Assembly (NCBI GenBank): GCA_021843755.1
Contig: JAKBWB010000002.1
Location: forward strand, 1 to 64,000
Length of the DNA: 64,000 bases
Source: Pseudomonadota bacterium
GTDB lineage: Bacteria > Pseudomonadota > Gammaproteobacteria > Steroidobacterales > Steroidobacteraceae
Reading direction: 5' to 3'
In this document: positions 19,215 to 28,648 of the stretch, one piece after another
Layout of the letters: every line of letters starts with the position of its first letter
Position numbering within the stretch: the stretch's first letter is position 1
Notes under the pieces: model-generated
What the model was told of the DNA's origin: nothing
Seen by the model: only the letters and a program-made list of their open reading frames with translations
Databases searched by the model: none
Made by a program: the position numbers and the translations under genes

Positions 19215-20198
19215 CTACCAGCGCGCGTGCACGTGCTCGCGGATGCGCCGATCGTAGATGTCACGCACCGTGCGCATCTGCGCTTCCGTCAGTCCCGGCA
19301 GCGCCGATGCGGCGCAGTTATCCGATACTTGAGCCGGATTCTTTGCACCGGGAATGATGGTAGACACGCCGTCGAACATCAGAATCCACCGCAGCGCCAG
19401 TTGTGCGAGCGTCGCGCCCGATGGCACCAGCGCCCTGAGCTCATCGACCGCCTCGAGCCCGACGGCATACGGCACGCCGGAGAACGTCTCGCCCACATCG
19501 AACGCTTCCCCGTGGCGATTGAAAGTTCGATGATCGTCGGGAGCAAAAGTCGAGGCGGCGGTGAGCTTTCCGGTGAGCATGCCGGAAGCCAGCGGAACGC
19601 GGACGATGGTGGCCACGCCGCGGCGCGCCGCTTCGCTGAGCAAGCGCTCCGCGGGACGCTGCCGGAAAATATTGAAGATGATCTGCACGGACTCGACGTT
19701 CGGGAACTCGATCGCCTTCAGCGCCTCCTCGACTCGCTCGACACTGACCCCGTAGTGCTGGATCTTGCCCGCCTTGACCAGCTCATCCATGACCGCGAAG
19801 ATCTCCGGCCGGTAATACGCCTCGGTCGGCGGACAATGCAGCTGAACGAGCTCGAGGGATTCGACCCCGATGTTCCGCAGCGAGCGCTCGACGAACGCCG
19901 TGAGATTCTCCCTGTTGTAGCCGGACGCGAGCTGCGCACTCAGACGTCGTCCGGCCTTGGTGGCGACGTGGAACGGCGTGTTCGTCTCGCGGCGCAGCCG
20001 CTGCAGCAGCCGCTCGGAGCGCCCGTCGCCGTAGACGTCAGCCGTGTCGAAGAAGTTGACCCCCAGGTCGAGGGCCCGCTTCATTGCCGCAATCGACTGC
20101 TCATCATCGACGGTTCCCCAGGCCCCCCCGACCGCCCACGCGCCAAAGCTGATCTCCGAGACATCCCAGCCGATCCGGCCGAACTTGCGGTACTTCAC
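19215..20198 (-). CDS. Aldo/keto reductase
   Basis: This 327-residue NADPH-dependent oxidoreductase has a (beta/alpha)8 barrel. The catalytic tetrad is visible as Asp and Tyr in NFFDTADVYGDGRSE, Lys in HVATKAGRR and His in LELVQLHCPP. The cofactor segment STIIPGAKNPAQVSDN is typical of the YajO/GSP69 branch. I chose the GTG at 20198 (VKYRKFGRIGWDVSEI), which has GGAGAG upstream; the frame is open for 42 more codons with no homologous sequence. The gene lies 45 bases before the permease ATG in the same direction, so they may share a transcript. The substrate is unknown. Confidence 0.9.
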   Translation of the reverse strand: MKYRKFGRIGWDVSEISFGAWAVGGAWGTVDDEQSIAAMKRALDLGVNFFDTADVYGDGRSERLLQRLRRETNTPFHVATKAGRRLSAQLASGYNRENLTAFVERSLRNIGVESLELVQLHCPPTEAYYRPEIFAVMDELVKAGKIQHYGVSVERVEEALKAIEFPNVESVQIIFNIFRQRPAERLLSEAARRGVATIVRVPLASGMLTGKLTAASTFAPDDHRTFNRHGEAFDVGETFSGVPYAVGLEAVDELRALVPSGATLAQLALRWILMFDGVSTIIPGAKNPAQVSDNCAASALPGLTEAQMRTVRDIYDRRIREHVHARW

Positions 20199-20463
20199 TC
20201 GTCTCTCCGATTCCCAGGTACGCTGCCGCGGCACCCAATGTGCGCCGCGAGCGAGGATTTTATGCGCATCCGGTGCCGCGATGGAACGCGAGGCTTGTGG
20301 GAATCTGCGGACCGGTGGTCGCAAGAGCCCAACCGGTCCGGTCCAATCCTCGGGCGGCTCGGCAGGGCTGAGCGGCAGCGCCTCCCGGGCGGGCGCGCGC
20401 CGCAGCGCAGACCCGGCCGTGGAATGACAGGTGCGCGGCCCGCAGGCCGTCCCATCAGCCGAT

Positions 20464-20901
20464 TCAGCGCTCGAGCCGCGACTGCCGGCCGATGAGCTTC
20501 GCGAGTTCCGTCAGCGACTCAGCCACCGCCGGCAGCACATCGTCAAGGGAGATCAGGCCCACGAGCTTGCCGCGCGCATCGATCACCGGCGCCCGACGCA
20601 CGCGCCTGTCCCCGAGACGCCGGACGCCTTGCGCGAGCGAGCACGATTCCTCGAGTATCAGAGGATCCGCGGTCATGGCCTCCCCGGCGGTCAGTGAGAA
20701 GACATCGGCACGGCGGGTCATCTCGGCGCGCAGCACATCGCGATCGGTCACGATACCGATCGGCCGCCCGGCCGCGGCGCCCCGGCCGAGCACGACGAGC
20801 GCGCCGACGTGCCGCCGGTGCATCTCGCGCACCGCCTCGGCGAGCGGCGCGTCGCTTGAAACACAATGCGCCTCGCGCGTACACAGATCGCCGATCCGCA
20901 T
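20464..20901 (-). CDS. Tandem CBS-domain protein
   Basis: This 145-residue protein is little more than two CBS motifs. The first (about 3-60) includes VGALVVLGRG and GIVTDRDVLRAE, and the second (about 70-130) includes VRRAPVIDARGKLVGLISLDDVL. CBS pairs bind adenine nucleotides and regulate partners. It is divergent to a paralogous CBS gene (20994-21455) across a 92-base gap, so both may answer to one regulatory region. The partner protein is not evident. Confidence 0.88.
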   Translation of the reverse strand: MRIGDLCTREAHCVSSDAPLAEAVREMHRRHVGALVVLGRGAAAGRPIGIVTDRDVLRAEMTRRADVFSLTAGEAMTADPLILEESCSLAQGVRRLGDRRVRRAPVIDARGKLVGLISLDDVLPAVAESLTELAKLIGRQSRLER

Positions 20902-20993
20902 GATAGGCCTCCACGAGGATCAATCTCGCACCCGCGCCTCGAGCGACCTATCCGCACTGGTACGTATGGCGCAAGCGCGAGCCTCGTGTCCCA

Positions 20994-21455
20994 ATGAGCC
21001 GGGAGGTCAGCGGCATGAGCGTCGGCCAAATCTGCACCCGTGGGGCGGTCACCGTCCCGCTCGGCGCCTCGCTCGAGGAGGCGGCGGGCAAGATGCTGGA
21101 GTTCGGCGTCGGCGCGGTCATCGTGACCGACGACAGCGTCGCTCCGCCGGCGGTGGCCGGCATTCTCACCGACCGTGACATCGTGCGCGCCCGTCTCGGA
21201 CATTGTGGCGCCCTGAGCGCGATAAGCGTGGCCGGTGTCATGACGCGCAATCCGCTCGTGTTCGATGCGAACGAGACCCTGACCAACGCCCTGCGTGCGC
21301 TGCGCGCTCGCGACGTGCGCCGTGCGCCGGTTCTCGGACGCGACGGACGCCTCATCGGACTGCTCTCCAGCGACGATCTGCTGGCCGAGTTCGCCGCCGA
21401 ACTCGGGGCTTTGGCGCAGGTCGTCGCGCGTCAAGGCCGCGGCCGGCAGCACTGA
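20994..21455 (+). CDS. Tandem CBS-domain protein (paralogue)
   Basis: This 153-residue protein also has two CBS motifs: VGQICTRGAVTVPLGASLEE with GILTDRDIVRARL, and VMTRNPLVFDANETL with RRAPVLGRDGRLIGLLSSDDLL. It closely parallels the divergent neighbour in layout and motif sequence. The start could be the ATG at 20994 or 21015 (MSVGQICTRG), and the second matches the neighbour better. No output domain is attached. Confidence 0.87.
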   Translation: MSREVSGMSVGQICTRGAVTVPLGASLEEAAGKMLEFGVGAVIVTDDSVAPPAVAGILTDRDIVRARLGHCGALSAISVAGVMTRNPLVFDANETLTNALRALRARDVRRAPVLGRDGRLIGLLSSDDLLAEFAAELGALAQVVARQGRGRQH

Positions 21456-21630
21456 GCGCGCCGGCGCGGGACACTGCGCCGGCGGCCGTAGGCCGATCGA
21501 TAGAGCCGCAAATCAAGAACTCCCTACCGCGCGCATACGTTTTTCCCGGCATCGCGGCCCGCGGCCTGCGCCTATCGTGGCGCATCCTGAAATCGCGGCC
21601 ATTCCGCCGGTCGGTTCCTCTCGATCGACC

Positions 21631-24600
21631 GTGAATGCCTTTGCCGCTGCACACGTGCGCAGGGGCCTGATCAGGCCCGGCACCAAGGCTTGGCAGGTGA
21701 ATTTACGCCTGGAGATCGAATCCCATTCCGCGCCGGCCGAAGTGCCGGTGACCAACACCTGCGGCGAGATGCCGAGCGGGCAGTGGCTGAGCGCGCTGCT
21801 CACGGTGCTGCCCACGCCCGCGGCAATCGTCGATGGGGCGCTCGGCATCGTCGCGGCCAATGCCAGCCTCTGTGCGCTGCTGAAATGCTCGGCCGACACA
21901 CTGGCGGGCGCGCACTGCCTCGGGCTGCTCGGCATGCAGGACTGGGACAACGATCCGGCGCTGCGTCAGCTGCCGCTCGAGGCCGGCCGGAGCCTCACCA
22001 GAGCGGCGCGGATCCGGTGCTCGAACGGTACCCGCATAATGGCGCAGTTCACGCTGGCACGCCTCGCGACCCCCGCCGAACGGCCGTTGCATATGCTCAC
22101 GCTGCGCATGGCGCGGGATACGTGGCGCGCACCGCGCGCCCTGCAACCCATCACCTACGGCGCGAAGACTCCACTGCGATCGCGACCCGTGACGGATCTG
22201 GCCGGTCGCTCGACTGCCCTGTCGCTGATACTGCCGGCCGCGCAGCGCCGCGACGATGCGCACCACCTGTTGGAGCGGGTCACGGCCGCCATTCGCCGCG
22301 ACCTGCGTGCCGGCGCGGTTCACACCTATATCGGTGCCGTGTCGTGTACGCTGTTGGATGACCCCGAGGGTGCGCGGGCGTTTCTGGCAGCGTGTCGCAG
22401 ACTGCGCGTGGCCGTGCGAGAGCGTCTGATCCTGATGCTCGATGAGCTGCCCGCGGAGGTCCCGCGTGAGAGGCTGGCCGCGATGCTCGAGTTGCTGCGC
22501 CCGTTCGCGCAGAAGCTCGCGCTGTCCGTGGGATCCCTTGCCGCGCTCTCGTCACCGCTCGATACTTTGGGACTGGGCCTGCTGGCCCTGCCGGCCGACC
22601 GGCTCGCCGACGGCTTTCGCTCCGATCCGCTGCAGTTGCGCCGGCGGTGCGATGCGTTGCGCGCCGCGGGGGTTGCCCTGCTCGGCCGCGAGTGCAGCAC
22701 GGAGGCCGACACGGAATTCGCGCGCCGGCTGCACCTGGACTTTGTCAGCCATTGCAGCGATCCGCGTCGCCTGCCCCGATCACGGCTCTTCGCCCTCTCG
22801 GGCGTCGAGGGACGCGGCGAACAGATACCGGCTCTGCCTCATACGGCGATCATCGAGGCCACTGACAGCGGCATCCTGTATGTCGATGCGACCCATCCCG
22901 ATCAGCCGATCGTCCGGGTCAACCCGGCGCTGCTGGCGATCACCGGCTACGCCGAGCACGAACTGCTCGGGCGAAACTGCCGCTTCCTGCAAGGTCCGGA
23001 CACGGACCCCGCCGCCGTGGCGCGGATCCGCGCGGCGCTGCGCTCGGGCGAGCCGGTGCGCTGCGAGCTGCTCAACTACCGCAAGGACGGCTCACCGTTC
23101 TGGAACCAGGTGGCAATATCCCCGGTGCGCGACTCCGACGGAGGGATCATCGCCTTTGCCGGCACGCTGACCGACGTCACACTGCGGCGCAAGACGCAAG
23201 AGGCGCACGATCAGTTCGTACAGATGCTCGAGGGGATCGCCGACACCGTACCCGGCTTCATCTACCAACTCACCCGCTATGCCGAGGGACGTCTGGCATT
23301 TACCTATCTCGGCCGCTCGGCCTCGAGCCTGCTCGGGTGCGACCCCGACGCGCCGCTGCAGCCGCACGAGCTGCTTGCCCTGACGCTGCCGCCGGACCGG
23401 CCGCGTGTGATACAGGGCTTGAGGCGCTCGGCCAAGACGCTCTCAATCGTCGATCTGGAGTTCGCCGTCGACAGGCCGGACGGCGAGCGGCGCTGGCTGC
23501 GCTCGCGCGCCCGGCCGGTGCGGCGCGCGAACGGTGATGTCCTCTGGAACGGGGTGACCCTCGACGTCACGCCGGAGAAGACCGCCAGGGCGGAGCTGAC
23601 CTACCTGCGCGATCATGATCCACTCACCCGGCTGCCGAACGCGCAGAAATTCCACGCCGAGCTGGCCGACTATCTGCACGAGGCGCGCGCGCGCGGCCGG
23701 TCCACGACGCTGTTCATGCTCGACTTCGCGGGTTTTCACGAAATCAACGACACCTACGGCATCGCAACAGGCGATCAGATCCTCACCCTGATCACCGCGC
23801 GGCTGCAGGCGGCCTTTCCGGCCGACAGCCGCTTCTACCGGATGCAGGCGGACCAATTCGCCGTGCTCGGCGCTGCAGCCGCGTCCGAAGACAGCGCGCG
23901 GCAGATCGCCGCCGCGGCCGCGGGGATTCTCTCGGCGCCCTTCGCCTTCCCTGACGGATCGATCAACCTTCCGGCGCGAATCGGGCTGTGCTTCGAGACG
24001 TCCGACCCGCCGGCGGCGCCGGGAGCGTGCAGCGCCACCGAGTTCGCTCAACACGCCGACATCGCGCTGCATGTCTGCAAACGGACGGCCCGGTCGGGCA
24101 TCAGCGTCTACAGCAGCGATGTCGACGAACGGCTGCGCACCCAGGTCATCCTCAAGCAGTCCCTGCCCGGGGCGATCGAGCGACGCGAATTCGAGTTGTA
24201 TTACCAGCCGATCGTGCAGCTGCGCACCGGGCGCGTGCTTGGGGCCGAAGCGCTGGTGCGCTGGAACCATCCGCTGCTCGGAATGCAGACGCCCGAGAGC
24301 TTCATTCCACTCGCCGAGGAGTCCGGCCTGATCGGCCCGCTCGGGGAGTGGATCCTGCGCGATGCGCTCGGCGCGGCGCGCCGCTGCCGGGTGGCCGGGT
24401 TGCCGCTTGCGCAGGTCTCGGTGAACGTCTCCGGAGTGCAGATCGCGCACCACTCCTTCCTGCACACCGTGCAAGAGGCGCTCGCCGAAAGCGGCGTCGA
24501 ACCGCACATGCTCGAGCTCGAATTGACCGAAACGGTCCTGATCGAACAAAGCGCCGCGACGTCCCAGGCGCTCTGTGCGCTGCGCCAGCTCGGCGTGCGC

Positions 24601-24942
24601 GTCGCCCTCGACGACTTCGGCGCCGGCTATTCCTCGCTGCAATACCTGCGCCATTTGCAAGTCGACAAACTCAAACTCGATCGCAGCTTCATTCGGAATC
24701 TGCGCCCGGGAGCACACGGGGACATGGCGATTCTGAAGGCCGTTGTCTCGATGGCGCGCGGACTCGACGTGGACTTGGTGATCGAGGGCGTCGAGAACCC
24801 ATTCCAGCGGGATCTGCTCGCGAGCATCGGCTGCGAGATCGCGCAGGGCTATCTGTTCAGCCGTCCCATGCCGCTGCCGGAGCTGATGCGCCTGCTGAGG
24901 GAAAACTCACCAGCACGTAGGGCCGCAGTACCGCTGTGCTGA
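21631..24942 (+). CDS. PAS/LOV-GGDEF-EAL cyclic-di-GMP signalling protein
   Basis: This protein of about 1100 residues has an N-terminal PAS-like region, a degenerate EAL-like stretch (about 200-370), and a LOV domain with the flavin-adduct motif GRNCRFLQGPDTD (Cys450). After that come another PAS fold, a GGDEF domain and an EAL domain. In GGDEF the active motif reads QADQF, so cyclase activity is unlikely. The EAL domain keeps EAL (873-875), NVS, ELTE, DDFGAGYSSL, KLD and EGVE, so phosphodiesterase activity is likely. It should lower c-di-GMP in response to blue light or redox. The start is uncertain: GTG 21631 is used here, ATG 21769 is possible, and the frame is open to 21295. Bases 21456-21630 hold no recognisable signal. 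Confidence 0.85.
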   Translation: MNAFAAAHVRRGLIRPGTKAWQVNLRLEIESHSAPAEVPVTNTCGEMPSGQWLSALLTVLPTPAAIVDGALGIVAANASLCALLKCSADTLAGAHCLGLLGMQDWDNDPALRQLPLEAGRSLTRAARIRCSNGTRIMAQFTLARLATPAERPLHMLTLRMARDTWRAPRALQPITYGAKTPLRSRPVTDLAGRSTALSLILPAAQRRDDAHHLLERVTAAIRRDLRAGAVHTYIGAVSCTLLDDPEGARAFLAACRRLRVAVRERLILMLDELPAEVPRERLAAMLELLRPFAQKLALSVGSLAALSSPLDTLGLGLLALPADRLADGFRSDPLQLRRRCDALRAAGVALLGRECSTEADTEFARRLHLDFVSHCSDPRRLPRSRLFALSGVEGRGEQIPALPHTAIIEATDSGILYVDATHPDQPIVRVNPALLAITGYAEHELLGRNCRFLQGPDTDPAAVARIRAALRSGEPVRCELLNYRKDGSPFWNQVAISPVRDSDGGIIAFAGTLTDVTLRRKTQEAHDQFVQMLEGIADTVPGFIYQLTRYAEGRLAFTYLGRSASSLLGCDPDAPLQPHELLALTLPPDRPRVIQGLRRSAKTLSIVDLEFAVDRPDGERRWLRSRARPVRRANGDVLWNGVTLDVTPEKTARAELTYLRDHDPLTRLPNAQKFHAELADYLHEARARGRSTTLFMLDFAGFHEINDTYGIATGDQILTLITARLQAAFPADSRFYRMQADQFAVLGAAAASEDSARQIAAAAAGILSAPFAFPDGSINLPARIGLCFETSDPPAAPGACSATEFAQHADIALHVCKRTARSGISVYSSDVDERLRTQVILKQSLPGAIERREFELYYQPIVQLRTGRVLGAEALVRWNHPLLGMQTPESFIPLAEESGLIGPLGEWILRDALGAARRCRVAGLPLAQVSVNVSGVQIAHHSFLHTVQEALAESGVEPHMLELELTETVLIEQSAATSQALCALRQLGVRVALDDFGAGYSSLQYLRHLQVDKLKLDRSFIRNLRPGAHGDMAILKAVVSMARGLDVDLVIEGVENPFQRDLLASIGCEIAQGYLFSRPMPLPELMRLLRENSPARRAAVPLC

Positions 24943-25033
24943 GCCGCGAGCGCTCGGCCACGTTGACCCGGTTCGGGCCACGCGCTAGATTCGCACAGTA
25001 CCTGGGCGACCCCTGCGCCGGGGGAGAGCACCG

Positions 25034-27076
25034 TTGCTCGATCGCAGCACGACGGAGGGCTCGGCTCGCGAGCAAATCGTTCCCAATGCCGCCGAGCGGC
25101 TCAACTGGGTTCTCACCGCCATCACCCGCGCACACCGCGCGCTGGTGCGGGCCACGAGCGAAGAACAGCTGTACCGGACGGTCTGCGATGCGCTGAGCAC
25201 GGCGACCCCGTTCGCGCTGGCGACGGTGTGTGTCGCCGAGCCGCCGCCCGAGCGCGCGGTGCGCATCGTGGCCGCCGCCGGCAAGGCAAGCGATTACACC
25301 GCGGGACTCGTGTTCACCTGGGATGATTCCCCGCTCGGCAATGGACCGGTGGGCCGCGCCGTTCGCACCGGCGAGGTGCAATTCAATGACGACCTGACCG
25401 CCGATGCGCGCTTCGGCCCGTGGCGCGCCCGCGCCCTCGAGTTCGGTCTGCGCTCCTCGTTCGTCCTGCCCATATGCCTGCCGGGCGGCGCGCTGGCGGC
25501 GTTGCTGAGCGTCTATTCCGAGCGCACGACGGCGGTCGACGCGCAGCAGCTCGAGCAGTTCCGGCGACTCGGCGAAGATCTCGGCGTGTGCATCGAGATG
25601 CTGCGCACCCGGGGCGCGCTGCAGGCGGCGCTCGCGCGCGCCGAGCGGCAGGATCAGCAGCTCGCCGTCCTCGGACGCGCCTTCGAGAACAGTGTCGCCG
25701 CGGTGATGGTGACGGACGCTCACAACCGGATTGCACTCGTCAACCCGACGTTCGAGAAGCTCTTCGGCTACCGGCTCGAGGAGCTCCTCGGACGCGATCC
25801 GGCGCTGCTCGCTTCCGGCCGCCACGGCCCGGAATATTTCCAGTCGATGTGGGCGGCGCTGCGCGCCCACGGCCGCTGGACCGGAGAGATCGTCAACCGC
25901 GACCGTGACGGACGCGAGATCGCCTGTTGGCTGAGCCTCTCGGCGGTGAGGAACGCCCAGCAATCCCTCACGCACTACATCGGCAGCTACCGGGACGTAA
26001 CGGCGCAGATGCACGCGCTCGAGGCGCAGCGGCGCGAGCAGCGCATCACCGAGGCGATCATGGAAAGCATGCCCGGCGTCGTATACTTTATCGACCGCAA
26101 TGGCCGCTATCGCCGTTGGAACCGCAATTTCCTCGAGGTCACCGGCTGCACCGCCGAACAGCTGCCGCACATGCACCCGCTCGATTTCATCGATTCGGAG
26201 CACAAGGCGACGGTCCGGGAACAGATCGAGCGGGTCTTCAGCCAGGGCGAAGGCTCGATCGAAGTGCCGTTCATGACGCGCTCCGGTCGCGCGATCCCCT
26301 ATCTGTTCACCGGCCGGCGGCTGAGCTTCGCGGGCGAGGATTTCCTGATCGGTATCGGCATCGACATCAGCACGCGCAGGGCCGCGGAGCAGGCGCGCGA
26401 CGCGCACCTGCAGCGCCTGCAGACCCTGTCGCGCCAAGTGCTGGAGATCCAGGAGACCGAGCGCCAGGCGCTCGGGCGGGAGCTGCACGATTCGGTCGCG
26501 CAGGATGTCGGTGCGGTCGGCCTGAATCTGACGATTCTACGCGGCAAGCTCGACCAGCCGATCGATCCGGCGATCGCCCAACGGCTGGATGATTCGCAAA
26601 AGCTGCTGGAGGATGCCGCGCTGCGCCTGCGGCACGTGATGGCCGAGCTGCGCCCACCGGGCCTCGATGAGTTCGGACTGCTGGCCGCGCTGCGCGAGCA
26701 TGCCGAGCGTGTCGCACGGCGGGCCGGGTTCGCGGTGACGGTGCGCGGCGATGAGCCTCACCCGCCGCTGTCTTCGGCGACCGCGATTGCGCTGTTTAGA
26801 ATCGCGCAGGAGGCGCTGAACAACGTCGTCAAGCATGCTTGCGCCACGCACGTGAGCGTCACCCTCGAGCCCGCCGGTGGTCACACGAGACTCGAGGTCC
26901 GCGATGACGGCCTCGGCTTCGATCCGGCCTCGCGATCCCATGGCGGCATGGGCATGCTCACCATGACCGAGCGGGCCGAGCTCATCGGGGCGCATTGCAC
27001 GGTGGCTGCGACCCCGGGCGGCGGCACCCACGTGCTCATCACCGTCCCAGCGCCGGCCGAGCCCGTGCGGACCTGA
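25034..27076 (+). CDS. GAF-PAS-PAS sensor histidine kinase (HisKA_3/NarX type)
   Basis: This 680-residue soluble kinase has a GAF domain (about 30-195), two PAS folds (about 215-330 and 340-455), then a dimerisation domain with RELHDSVAQDVGAVGL. His485 is the expected phosphorylation site. A HATPase_c domain follows with the N box NNVVKHA, the G box DDGLGF and GMGMLTMTERA. No membrane segment is seen, so it senses in the cytoplasm. The start is a TTG at 25034 behind GGGGAGAG. The cognate NarL-type regulator starts 4 bases after the stop. Confidence 0.92.
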   Translation: MLDRSTTEGSAREQIVPNAAERLNWVLTAITRAHRALVRATSEEQLYRTVCDALSTATPFALATVCVAEPPPERAVRIVAAAGKASDYTAGLVFTWDDSPLGNGPVGRAVRTGEVQFNDDLTADARFGPWRARALEFGLRSSFVLPICLPGGALAALLSVYSERTTAVDAQQLEQFRRLGEDLGVCIEMLRTRGALQAALARAERQDQQLAVLGRAFENSVAAVMVTDAHNRIALVNPTFEKLFGYRLEELLGRDPALLASGRHGPEYFQSMWAALRAHGRWTGEIVNRDRDGREIACWLSLSAVRNAQQSLTHYIGSYRDVTAQMHALEAQRREQRITEAIMESMPGVVYFIDRNGRYRRWNRNFLEVTGCTAEQLPHMHPLDFIDSEHKATVREQIERVFSQGEGSIEVPFMTRSGRAIPYLFTGRRLSFAGEDFLIGIGIDISTRRAAEQARDAHLQRLQTLSRQVLEIQETERQALGRELHDSVAQDVGAVGLNLTILRGKLDQPIDPAIAQRLDDSQKLLEDAALRLRHVMAELRPPGLDEFGLLAALREHAERVARRAGFAVTVRGDEPHPPLSSATAIALFRIAQEALNNVVKHACATHVSVTLEPAGGHTRLEVRDDGLGFDPASRSHGGMGMLTMTERAELIGAHCTVAATPGGGTHVLITVPAPAEPVRT

Positions 27077-27080
27077 TCGC

Positions 27081-27731
27081 GTGCCCTCCAGCCGCATCAC
27101 CGTATTGGTCGCCGACGATCACGCGGTGGTGCGCGACGGGCTCGTCGCGATTCTCGAATCGTCCCCTGACATCACGGTGGTGGGCACGGCCGCCAGCGGT
27201 CGCCAGGCGATCGAGCGGATTCTCGCCCTGCGCCCGCAAGTCGCGATCCTCGACGTGTCCATGCCCGAGCTCGACGGCATTACCGTGACGCGCCAGATTC
27301 TCGCGGCGCGGCCCAACACGGCGGTCGTGATTCTCTCGATGCACTCTTCCGCCCAGCACGTCATGCAGGCGCTCGAGGCCGGCGCGCGCAGCTATCTGTT
27401 GAAGGAGAATGCCGGCCGGGAAATCGCCGAAACCGTCCGGCTCGTGCATCTCGGCCGACGGCACTTGAGCGGGCGCATCGCCGAGATCGTCGCCGAGAGC
27501 ATCAGCAACCGCCGCGGCGCGAGCCCCATCGATACCCTGAGCCACCGCGAGCGGCAGATTCTGAAACTGGTCTGTGACGGGCGCTCGAGCGCCGAGATCG
27601 GCCGGATTCTCGGCCTGTCCCCCAAAACCGTCGATACGTACCGCAGCCGGCTGATGCAGAAGCTGCAGGTCGCAGACCTCGCCGGCCTGATCAAGTTCGC
27701 GATCCTGCACGGCCTGACGCCGCTCGAGTAG
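27081..27731 (+). CDS. NarL/FixJ-type response regulator with LuxR HTH
   Basis: This 216-residue protein has a receiver domain (about 5-120) with acidic DDH and phospho-acceptor Asp58 in VAILDVSMPELDG, the switch Ser in VILSMHS, and Lys in LLKEN. A LuxR HTH follows (about 150-210: LSHRERQILKLVCDG, LGLSPKTVDTYRSRLMQKL). It begins with a GTG at 27081, 4 bases after the kinase gene, and is surely its partner. Confidence 0.94.
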   Translation: MPSSRITVLVADDHAVVRDGLVAILESSPDITVVGTAASGRQAIERILALRPQVAILDVSMPELDGITVTRQILAARPNTAVVILSMHSSAQHVMQALEAGARSYLLKENAGREIAETVRLVHLGRRHLSGRIAEIVAESISNRRGASPIDTLSHRERQILKLVCDGRSSAEIGRILGLSPKTVDTYRSRLMQKLQVADLAGLIKFAILHGLTPLE

Positions 27732-27814
27732 CGCCGTCGTCGAGATTTCCTTACAGACCCGAGGTCGGGTGCGTGTTGCACTGTGGCGCAAACACACGAG
27801 CCGGCGACTTGACG

Positions 27815-28291
27815 ATGACGACTTGCAATCCGTGCGATCCAGCTACCGGCCAGCAACGCGAAATCCGCATTCTGATCGTGGAGGACCATGCTCCGACGAG
27901 CAAAGCCGTCACTGAGCTGCTGCTCGGCACGCTGGGCCGCGAGCCTGCGTTGGACGGGCCCCTGACGGTCGCAACGGTCCGGGACGCCGAGACGGCGCTC
28001 GAGCGGATCGCGAGCGACCCGCCGGACATGGTGCTGATGGATATCGGCCTGGCCGGCATGAACGGCATCGAGGCGACGCGGCGTATCCGCAACATTGCGC
28101 CGGCGGTTCCCGTGATCATCCACTCCCTGAGCGACACCGAAGTCTACCGGGCGAGGGCCGCCACGGCCGGTGCGAGCGGATTCGTCAGCAAGCAGCGCAC
28201 CGCCGAGGAACTTGGCCCGATGGCCCTCGGCCTGCTGGCGCGCACGGCTCATCACGAATGCGACACCCAACCCCGGGGCCGGCGCTCGTAG
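27815..28291 (+). CDS. Stand-alone response regulator receiver
   Basis: A single receiver domain without output fills this protein (about 158 residues from ATG 27815; GTG 27773 is also in frame). Motifs are ILIVEDHAPTSKAV, the Asp in MVLMDIGLAGMNG, the switch region VIIHSLSD and Lys in FVSKQ. It follows the NarL regulator by about 80 bases and may act as a phosphate sink or second output of the same kinase. The 3' end overlaps a convergent small gene by 40 bases. Confidence 0.85.
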   Translation: MTTCNPCDPATGQQREIRILIVEDHAPTSKAVTELLLGTLGREPALDGPLTVATVRDAETALERIASDPPDMVLMDIGLAGMNGIEATRRIRNIAPAVPVIIHSLSDTEVYRARAATAGASGFVSKQRTAEELGPMALGLLARTAHHECDTQPRGRRS

Positions 28292-28497
28292 CCAAAACGG
28301 ATCTCGACCCGGCGTGCACCGCAGCGCGAGCAACGGAACCGCGCCAGGCGCGCCATCAGCGGAGTCTCCCACCCCAGCATTCTCGCCAGCGCCTCGGCTC
28401 GAACTTCACGTTGATGTGCGCACGCGCCACAGCGCAGCTCCACAAAGGCGTCGCGGTGGTCGGCAAGTCGGGTCGAGGAGGTCAGCGGCAAGGCCAT
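28252..28497 (-). CDS. Small zinc-ribbon-like protein
   Basis: This 81-residue protein from ATG 28497 (MALPLTSSTRLADHRD) has two Cys pairs, CGAC near residue 23 and CSRC near residue 55. They are separated by a helical stretch (REVRAEALARMLGWETPLMARLARF) and followed by a basic tail. The pattern fits a small zinc-binding protein; similar proteins occur widely in proteobacteria without a known role. The frame extends upstream to 28608, but the extra sequence looks non-coding. Confidence 0.6.
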   Translation of the reverse strand: MALPLTSSTRLADHRDAFVELRCGACAHQREVRAEALARMLGWETPLMARLARFRCSRCGARRVEIRFGYERRPRGWVSHS

Positions 28498-28648
28498 GGA
28501 CGCCAGCTTTCCGCGTTCGAGACGGCGCTGTCCACGCAGTCCCAGCGGCTCTCCAGGACTGGATGCCGCAACGCATTGAATTCCGGACTGGCGTGCCGAG
28601 CGATGCATATCCGTGGCACCGGAGGCGCCGGTCGGCTAGAGTGAATGC

